Origin: Oscillospiraceae bacterium
Lineage (GTDB): Bacteria > Bacillota > Clostridia > Oscillospirales > Ruminococcaceae
Assembly (NCBI GenBank): GCA_014858325.1
Contig: RKCM01000206.1
Span: forward strand, 1-18,255
DNA: 18,255 bases
Reading direction: 5' to 3'
Positions 14,023 through 18,255 of the stretch are shown here, one piece after another; the stretch's first letter is position 1, and the number at the start of each line of letters is the position of its first letter. The notes below the pieces were generated by a model. It worked only from the letters and a program-made list of their open reading frames with translations, was not told where the DNA came from and searched no databases. Made by a program: the position numbers and the translations under genes.

Positions 14023-14309
14023 GCCCTCTCTGTCGGTCGCATCGGCACCGTTTTTTCGTTGTTCCCAGCCCATGAACCTTTTTCAAGTTTCCGCATCTGT
14101 CTTTGTATAGCGCACACTTTTCCTTTTTATTCTTTATAATCACTCCATTTCATTCGTCAAATGAATCATTTTAACATCCCGTTTTTTTGACCTTACAAAG
14201 TTTCATCTCTGTTTCCTTGCTTTTTCTCTCCGTCTTTTTTATAATTTCATTTAACAGCCATGATGGGCTGACTGTCTTCAGGAGGAAGACAAGAGAGGGG
14301 ATACAAAAG
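14023..14309 (+). other. AT-rich gene-free interval and structured leader before the dehydrogenase
   Basis: No gene is seen. The stretch is pyrimidine- and AT-rich, unlike its surroundings. It holds a dyad TTCATT/AATGAA (14149-14154 with 14160-14165), the promoter at 14217-14245, and two consecutive leader hairpins: CAGCC/GGCTG (14255-14259 with 14266-14270) and TGTCTTC/GAAGACA (14273-14279 with 14285-14291). The second has AGGAG as its loop, about 20 nt before the working ribosome binding site. Confidence 0.55.
14217..14245 (+). promoter_or_regulatory. promoter of the dehydrogenase gene
   Basis: TTGCTT (14217-14222), 17-base spacer, TATAAT (14240-14245); transcription would start near 14252, immediately before two leader hairpins. 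Confidence 0.7.
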
Positions 14310-15398
14310 ATGGAAAAGACTGTATTGGATACTGCGATCAAATTTGGTGCCGGCCGCTATCGCCAGGGCGTGGGCGTTCTGGAAGAGTGCGGCGGCGAGA
14401 TCGCGCGGTTTGGCAAAAACGTCCTGCTGCTGGCCGGGCATCGGGCCTTTGCAGCGGTCAAGGATCGCCTGCTGCCCTCTCTGGAAGCAGCGGGCGTGGC
14501 CTACACCGTCGCCCTCCACGAGGGCTACTGCACCTATGAGGACGCCCATGCCCTCGCCGACCAGTGCGCTGCGCTGGGCTGCGACGAGGTGGTGGGCACC
14601 GGCGGCGGCAAGATCATGGATCTTGCCATGGCCACCGCCGAGCTGGCCGGTGTGGGGGTGGTGAACATTCCCACCTCCATTGCCACCTGCGCCGCCTTCA
14701 CCTGCATGAGCGTTATGTACACCCCGGAAGGCGGCCACAAGGATTCCTGGCGGTACGATCACGAAATTGACGCCGTGCTGGTGGATCTGCAGGTCATCGC
14801 CGACTGCCCCGCCCGCTATATGGCCTCCGGCATCCTGGATGCCATGGCCAAGCGCATCGAGATCCAGAACGGCCGCCCGTCCATTTCGCTGGCCGATACT
14901 CCCGTCGATCTGTTCAGCGCCTACCGCATGGCCGAGTACACCTACGAGGCCCTGTCCCAGTACGCGCTGCAGGCCATGGAGGACGTCCGTCAGCACAAGG
15001 TCACCAAGGCGGTGGAGGACGTCACCTTCATCAACATGGCCGTGACGGGTGTGCTCTCCAACACCACCCGCAGCTTTAAGCAGTCGGCGCTGGCCCACGC
15101 GGTGGATTACGCCATCCGCACCTACTTCCCGCAGGAGTCCAAGAACGCCCTCCACGGCGAGGCCGTGGCCGTGGGCCTCTTCTTGCAGCTCTATTACAAC
15201 CAGCAGGCCGAGCAGATCCCGCCGCTGAAGGATCTCATGCGCAAGATGGAGATGCCCCTGTCGCTGGACGCGCTGGGCGTGCCCTCCACCGACGAAAACC
15301 TGCAGATCCTGGAGGACTACCTCATCGAGACCTCCCGCGTCGGCGAGGATGCCGCCAGCCGCGCCCGCCTCCACGAGGCTCTGCGGCAGCTGCGCTGA
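14310..15398 (+). CDS. iron-containing alcohol dehydrogenase, GldA/HcxA-like
   Basis: A 362-residue NAD(P)-dependent, metal-dependent dehydrogenase of the glycerol dehydrogenase branch. The nucleotide-binding GTGGGK is at 96-101. The metal ligands are all present: D177 (SGILDAMAK), H263 (LAHAVDYAI) and H282 (LHGEAVAVG). Where glycerol dehydrogenases read ASTDAP with an aspartate that contacts glycerol, this protein reads IATCAAFT (124-131), so that aspartate is cysteine. The TCAA pattern recalls E. coli HcxA (YbdH), a 2-oxo acid reductase, so glycerol may not be the substrate. The start at 14310 was chosen for the GAGAGGGG upstream; the upstream in-frame extension runs through the promoter. 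Single-gene transcript as far as seen, since the next gene has its own promoter. Confidence 0.88.
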   Translation: MEKTVLDTAIKFGAGRYRQGVGVLEECGGEIARFGKNVLLLAGHRAFAAVKDRLLPSLEAAGVAYTVALHEGYCTYEDAHALADQCAALGCDEVVGTGGGKIMDLAMATAELAGVGVVNIPTSIATCAAFTCMSVMYTPEGGHKDSWRYDHEIDAVLVDLQVIADCPARYMASGILDAMAKRIEIQNGRPSISLADTPVDLFSAYRMAEYTYEALSQYALQAMEDVRQHKVTKAVEDVTFINMAVTGVLSNTTRSFKQSALAHAVDYAIRTYFPQESKNALHGEAVAVGLFLQLYYNQQAEQIPPLKDLMRKMEMPLSLDALGVPSTDENLQILEDYLIETSRVGEDAASRARLHEALRQLR

Positions 15399-15403
15399 GG
15401 CCC

Positions 15404-15432
15404 TTGCCACCCACCGCAAAATGGTGTATACT
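15404..15432 (+). promoter_or_regulatory. promoter of the FeoB-associated small gene
   Basis: TTGCCA (15404-15409), 17-base spacer, TATACT (15427-15432), 38 nt before the ATG at 15471. It starts five bases after the dehydrogenase stop. Confidence 0.65.
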
Positions 15433-15470
15433 ACTCTCAGCGCCATCTGCGCCAAAGAGAGGTCTTTTTT

Positions 15471-15629
15471 ATGACGATCCGTGGAATCATCACTCTCCTG
15501 GTCCTGGTCGTGCTGTTTGCACTGGCCGTGATCTGGATCTCCAAAAAGGGCGGCTGGAGCGGCGGCTGCGGCGGCAATTGTGCCTCCTGCCACCAGCACT
15601 GCGACCACCCCGAAGAAAAGAAGAAATAA
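15471..15629 (+). CDS. FeoB-associated Cys-rich membrane protein (orphan)
   Basis: A 52-residue protein too short for most gene callers. Residues 5-23 form one hydrophobic helix (IITLLVLVVLFALAVIW), followed by a basic KK, a glycine-rich cluster with cysteines (GGCGGNCASCHQHC, 31-44) and a lysine-rich tail. This is the pattern of FeoB-associated small proteins (PF12669-like), which are normally encoded beside feoA/feoB and thought to help ferrous iron uptake. AGAGAGG lies eight bases before the ATG. No feoA or feoB is in the window, and the gene has its own promoter and terminator, so it stands alone. The HxxC next to the cysteines could add a metal ligand. Confidence 0.85.
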   Translation: MTIRGIITLLVLVVLFALAVIWISKKGGWSGGCGGNCASCHQHCDHPEEKKK

Positions 15630-15634
15630 CGCAC

Positions 15635-15671
15635 GCGCCCCTCGGCCAGTCGGTCGGGGGGCGCTGCCTTT
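15635..15671 (+). terminator. terminator after the FeoB-associated gene
   Basis: GCGCCCC (15635-15641) pairs with GGGGCGC (15658-15664), extended inward by six more pairs (two G-T) to an AGTC loop, then a short T run (15669-15672). It overlaps the end of the convergent gene at 15671 by a base. Confidence 0.7.
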
Positions 15672-15967
15672 TACAGCAGCCCATACCGGGCCGCGTTGAT
15701 GGCCACCGTGCTCAGCAGGTCGGAGTCGGCCTTCTGGTAGGTGGATTTTCCCACCCGCAGCCGCTCCATGGTGTCCTCCACGGTGCGGTGCTCCAGATAC
15801 CGCAGCTGCAGCAGCTGGCCCCGGAGGAAAGGGTCCTGCTCCCGGTAGTAGTCCCACGCCTCATCGATGGCCTGGGCCCACGCCCAGCCGTCCCGTTTCA
15901 TCCGGCTGCCCCGCTGGCCGTAGCGGGCCAGGGCGTCCCGGGTCTGGCGGCGCTGTTCCTGTGTCAT
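15671..15967 (-). CDS. small phage-type transcription activator-like protein (RinA/ArpU-like)
   Basis: A 98-residue protein, soluble, with no signal or membrane segment. The C-terminal half (about 50-90) reads LLQLRYLEHRTVEDTMERLRVGKSTYQ, the helix-turn-helix pattern of sigma region 4 and of phage late activators such as RinA/ArpU and DUF1492 proteins, and ends with the AINAARYGLL tail also typical of them. Those proteins usually switch on phage late genes or packaging. It starts 15 nt after the stop of the small HTH gene, with a GGGAGG ribosome binding site overlapping that end, so both form one operon. No phage structural genes follow; the convergent FeoB-associated gene is next. The family call rests on pattern recognition only. 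Confidence 0.65.
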   Translation of the reverse strand: MTQEQRRQTRDALARYGQRGSRMKRDGWAWAQAIDEAWDYYREQDPFLRGQLLQLRYLEHRTVEDTMERLRVGKSTYQKADSDLLSTVAINAARYGLL

Positions 15968-15982
15968 CCGCTCTGCCTCCCT

Positions 15983-16195
15983 TCAGTGTACCGGGCCAAA
16001 AAAGCAGGCGTCCCGCTCATCTCTGGTCAGCTCCAGCAGAGCGGCCAGCCGCTCTGCCTCGCTCACCTTGAACTCCCGCTCGTTGTTCAGCTTCTGGCGC
16101 AGGGTGTTGCTGCTCATCCCCAGGACGCTGGCAATGTGCCCAAGCTTGATGCCCTGGTGGTCGATGTAAGTGCGAAGTTGGATGGTGTTGGTCAT
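15983..16195 (-). CDS. small phage-type helix-turn-helix protein (Cro-sized)
   Basis: A 70-residue DNA-binding protein. Residues 16-45 (KLGHIASVLGMSSNTLRQKLNNE) form a helix-turn-helix, and the ending ERDACFFG resembles the ERxxIFF tail common in small prophage HTH proteins. The start MTNTIQL was chosen for the AAAGGGG upstream. It is transcribed leftward from a perfect consensus promoter (16250-16278), divergent from the S24 repressor, which is the layout of a Cro-like gene facing CI. It leads the operon with the activator-like gene at 15671-15967. Confidence 0.8.
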   Translation of the reverse strand: MTNTIQLRTYIDHQGIKLGHIASVLGMSSNTLRQKLNNEREFKVSEAERLAALLELTRDERDACFFGPVH

Positions 16196-16249
16196 GGCGT
16201 TTCCCCTTTCTGTTTTTCGAATCACGGCCGTTAAACAATCTTTAGTTGT

Positions 16250-16278
16250 ATTATACGCCCATGTTGATTGATTGTCAA
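16250..16278 (-). promoter_or_regulatory. consensus promoter of the leftward HTH operon
   Basis: Minus-strand TTGACA (16273-16278), 17-base spacer, TATAAT (16250-16255): a perfect sigma-A consensus, so strong that it needs repression. Its -35 lies within the inverted repeat GTTGA N7 TCAAC (16263-16279). Confidence 0.85.
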
Positions 16279-16312
16279 CGCATTTTTCCAAATAGCGCAA
16301 AAATGATTGATT
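16263..16312. promoter_or_regulatory. candidate operators of the divergent switch
   Basis: The dyad GTTGA N7 TCAAC (16263-16279) overlaps the leftward -35. TGATTGATT occurs twice, at 16265-16273 and 16304-16312; the second copy overlaps the -35 of the rightward promoter. Between them CATTTTT (16281-16287) and AAAAATG (16299-16305) form another 7-bp dyad. Two similar sites, one per promoter, is the plan of a CI/Cro-style switch; occupancy is inferred. Confidence 0.5.
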
Positions 16313-16335
16313 TTTAGGAAACTTTTTGCTATACT
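16307..16335 (+). promoter_or_regulatory. promoter of the S24 repressor operon
   Basis: TTGATT (16307-16312), 17-base spacer, TATACT (16330-16335), with TGC before the -10 (extended -10). The leader of about 68 nt contains two hairpins: GGCGT/ACGCC (16347-16351 with 16356-16360) and TGCACC/GGTGCA (16367-16372 with 16378-16383). Confidence 0.65.
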
Positions 16336-16409
16336 GGCCTTGGAAGGGCGTATCCACGCCGTATTTTGCACCGTGCCGGTGCATCCCCATGGAAAGAGAG
16401 GCCGTTTTT

Positions 16410-17033
16410 ATGTCAGAACTCGCCCGCCGGGTCCGGCAGCGCCGGGCCGAACTGGGAATGTCCCAGGAAGAGCTGGCCGCCCGCATGGGCTACCGCTCCA
16501 AATCCTCCATCACCAAGCTGGAAAAAGGCGTCAACGACCTGCCCCAGTCCAAGCTCGAAGAGCTGGCCGCCGCGCTGGACACCACCCCCGGCTGGCTTCT
16601 GGGGCTGGCTTCCTCCCGCTCCGCCTGCCCGCCGGGCTTTGAGCCCCTGCCCGAGATGGCGCGGGTGCCGCTGGTGGGCTCCATCGCCTGCGGCACCCCC
16701 ATCACCGCCGAGCAGAACATCGAGCGCTACATCGGCGTCCCTGCCGCGTGGCACGCCGATTTCGCCCTCACCTGCCACGGCGACAGCATGGCCCCCACGA
16801 TCTGCGATGGCGACATCGTCTGCATCCGCTCCCAACCCGAGGTGGAGCAGGGGCAGATTGCTGCCGTCCGCATCGGCGAGGAAGCCACCCTCAAGCTCTT
16901 CCACCGGCAGGGCAGCACCATCATGCTGCTGGCCGATAACGCCGCCGTCTGCCCGCCCATGATCTATGCCGGCCCCCAGCTGGACGAAATTCAAATCGAA
17001 GGCCGCGCCGTCGGCTTCTGCAGAGGTTTATAA
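16410..17033 (+). CDS. LexA/CI-type repressor with S24 self-cleavage domain
   Basis: A 207-residue repressor. Residues 1-65 are an XRE-type helix-turn-helix (MSQEELAARMGYRSKSSITK, 17-36). Residues about 85-207 are an S24 peptidase domain with the probable self-cleavage site C94-G95 in GSIACGTP, catalytic S126 in CHGDSMAP and lysine K162 in ATLKLF. In this family DNA damage and RecA trigger cleavage and loss of repression. The start at 16410 follows GAGAGG; an in-frame ATG at 16389 has no clear ribosome binding site. It faces the small HTH operon and shares operator-like repeats with it. Its stop is one base before the trmO start, so both are co-transcribed. It is too phage-like, and lacks the winged-helix N-domain, to be the cellular LexA. 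Confidence 0.92.
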   Translation: MSELARRVRQRRAELGMSQEELAARMGYRSKSSITKLEKGVNDLPQSKLEELAAALDTTPGWLLGLASSRSACPPGFEPLPEMARVPLVGSIACGTPITAEQNIERYIGVPAAWHADFALTCHGDSMAPTICDGDIVCIRSQPEVEQGQIAAVRIGEEATLKLFHRQGSTIMLLADNAAVCPPMIYAGPQLDEIQIEGRAVGFCRGL

Positions 17034-17034
17034 G

Positions 17035-17730
17035 ATGAATGCATCGGAATCCATGACCCTGAAGGTCATCGCCCACATCCACACCGCCTTCCCCACCAAG
17101 TTCGGCATCCCGCGCCAGAGCGGTCTGGTGGACAGCCTTCGGGGCGAGATCGTCTTCACCCCGGAGTACCGCAATCCCGACGCCCTGCGCGGGCTGGAAG
17201 CCTTCAGCCACATCTGGCTGGTCTGGCAGTTCTCCGGGGCCGTGCGGGACACCTGGTCCCCCACGGTCCGCCCGCCCCGTCTGGGCGGCAACACCCGCAT
17301 GGGCGTTTTCGCTACCCGCTCCCCCTTCCGGCCCAATCCGCTGGGCCTGTCCAGCGTCCAGCTGGAAAAGATCGAGCTCCGCCCCGATATCGGCCCCGTC
17401 CTCATCGTGCGGGGGGCTGACCTGATGGACGGCACCCCCATCTACGACATCAAGCCCTACATCCCCTACGCCGACTGCCACCCCGACGCCTCCGAGGGCT
17501 TCACGGGCCAGACCCAGCTGCACCACTTGAACGTCGAGTGCACCCCGGCCCTCTGGGCCCGCGTCCCCGCCGCCGAGCAGGAGGGCCTGCGGGGCGTGCT
17601 GGCCCACGACCCCCGTCCCTCCTACCAGCACGACCCAGAGCGGGTCTACGGCATGGAGTTTGCGGGGCTGGAAGTCCACTTCCAGGTGGACGGCGAGACC
17701 CTCACCGTCACCGACATCGCCCGCCGCTGA
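17035..17730 (+). CDS. trmO: TrmO, tRNA (N6-threonylcarbamoyladenosine37)-N6-methyltransferase
   Basis: A 231-residue enzyme of the TsaA/TrmO (YaeB) family, which uses S-adenosylmethionine to methylate t6A37 in tRNA-Thr and thereby tunes decoding. Family signatures: IPRQSGLVDS, FSHIWLVWQF, the long PPRLGGN...RMGVFATRSPFRPNP stretch, and GADLMDGTPIYDIKPYIPYAD, followed by the C-terminal dimer domain. Length is normal for bacterial TrmO. AGAGG stands eight bases before the ATG at 17035; MTLKV at 17053 is a second possible start. It begins one base after the S24 repressor gene and 19 nt before a LysR gene, so its expression appears tied to the repressor promoter. Confidence 0.92.
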   Translation: MNASESMTLKVIAHIHTAFPTKFGIPRQSGLVDSLRGEIVFTPEYRNPDALRGLEAFSHIWLVWQFSGAVRDTWSPTVRPPRLGGNTRMGVFATRSPFRPNPLGLSSVQLEKIELRPDIGPVLIVRGADLMDGTPIYDIKPYIPYADCHPDASEGFTGQTQLHHLNVECTPALWARVPAAEQEGLRGVLAHDPRPSYQHDPERVYGMEFAGLEVHFQVDGETLTVTDIARR

Positions 17731-17749
17731 CCCGCCAAAGGAGCCGTCC

Positions 17750-18255
17750 ATGGAACTGCGCACCGTCAACACCTTTCTGCACATCGCCGAGCTCCACAGC
17801 TTTTCCCGGGCCGCCCGGGAACTGGGGTATTCCCAGTCGGCGGTGTCCTCCCAGATCGCCCAGCTGGAAACCGAGCTGGGCACCCCTCTTTTCGACCGGG
17901 TGGGCAAGACCGTCCGCCTCACCGACGCGGGCCAGACCTTTCAGTCCTACGCCCGCACCCTGCTCACCACGGCCCAGCAGGCCAAAGCCGCCCTGCAGCC
18001 CGCCGAGGAGGTGCGGGGCACCCTGCGGATCGCGCTGGCGGATTCCGTCTGCTCCACCTTCCTGCCCAACCTCCTGCTCCAGTATCACGCCCGGTGCCCG
18101 GAGGTGGACCTTGTGCTCCGCACCTCCACCGCCGACGAAATGATCCAGCTGCTCTCCACCAACGAGGTCGATCTGGCCTACACCCTCGATCAGCCCATCC
18201 TGCAGCCCAACCTCGTGCTGGCCTCCAACGCCCTGGAGCCGGTCTGCTTCGTGGC
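17750..18255 (+). CDS. LysR-family transcription regulator, 3' part beyond the window edge
   Basis: First 168 residues of a LysR-type regulator; the gene is cut by the right edge. The winged helix-turn-helix is typical: LRTVNTFLHIAELHSFSRAA, LGYSQSAVSSQIAQLE, and GTPLFDRVGKTVRLTDAG (residues about 3-65), followed by a linker helix and the start of the effector-binding domain (GTLRIALADS). AAAGGAG precedes the ATG, which lies 19 nt after the trmO stop, so the two are probably co-transcribed. LysR proteins usually control a neighbouring gene in response to a small molecule; the target is not visible here. Confidence 0.92.
   Translation, partial: MELRTVNTFLHIAELHSFSRAARELGYSQSAVSSQIAQLETELGTPLFDRVGKTVRLTDAGQTFQSYARTLLTTAQQAKAALQPAEEVRGTLRIALADSVCSTFLPNLLLQYHARCPEVDLVLRTSTADEMIQLLSTNEVDLAYTLDQPILQPNLVLASNALEPVCFV

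Noticed and set aside
14247..15857. 536-codon frame antisense to the dehydrogenase
   Set aside because: Covers the dehydrogenase, its promoter and a terminator; no family resemblance.
16410..17033. The S24 protein as the cellular LexA
   Set aside because: The N-terminus is an XRE-type HTH and the gene faces a Cro-like operon; cellular LexA has a winged helix and different neighbours.
1..18255. CRISPR arrays, insertion sequences, toxin-antitoxin pairs
   Set aside because: No regular spaced repeats, no transposase, and no recognisable toxin-antitoxin pair on either strand.

Overview
The window looks like chromosome from a GC-rich Firmicute. Evidence: clear GGAGG-type ribosome binding sites, sigma-A promoters (TTGNNN-17-TATANT), half-size CHR transporter genes, a FeoB-associated Cys-rich small protein, and a MATE family close to those of clostridia. 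The overall feel (high GC, gene families, and an intergenic palindromic element whose core resembles repeats I remember from Faecalibacterium/Subdoligranulum/Gemmiger) suggests Oscillospiraceae. That placement is inference and was not checked against a database.

Layout. (1) 1-2428, minus: two tandem paralogous adenylate-forming (AMP-binding) ligases, the second running off the left edge, each with its own promoter; the first has palindromic operator-like repeats at its promoter. (2) 2656-6481, plus: a surface-glycan type operon made of a membrane acyltransferase, a coiled-coil protein with LRFDP and SSSWRLTSP motifs, and a GT4 glycosyltransferase whose N-terminus looks like a decayed GT2 domain; it starts at a near-consensus promoter and ends at a strong terminator. 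A separate gene for an MprF/AglD-type flippase-like membrane protein follows (6605-7636). (3) 7692-13702, minus: a Tat-exported alkaline phosphatase, a DAACS-family symporter that lacks the arginine used to bind acidic substrates, and a MATE exporter followed by two half-size CHR (chromate-type) transporter genes. (4) 13907-13980, plus: tRNA-Val(CAC). (5) 14310-15629, plus: a GldA-like iron alcohol dehydrogenase of the HcxA-like type, and an orphan 52-residue FeoB-associated protein. (6) 15671-18255: a phage-style regulatory switch. A Cro-sized HTH protein and a phage activator-like protein are read leftward from a perfect consensus promoter, and an S24/LexA-type self-cleaving repressor is read rightward. 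The repressor gene runs 1 nt before trmO (tRNA t6A37 methyltransferase) and then a LysR regulator cut by the right edge.

Most of the window is ordinary core and accessory metabolism and transport. The parts most worth attention are the lysogeny-like switch with no phage structural genes that appears wired to a tRNA-modification gene, the split/eroded glycosyltransferase system, the operator array in front of the duplicated ligases, and the altered binding residues in the symporter and the dehydrogenase.
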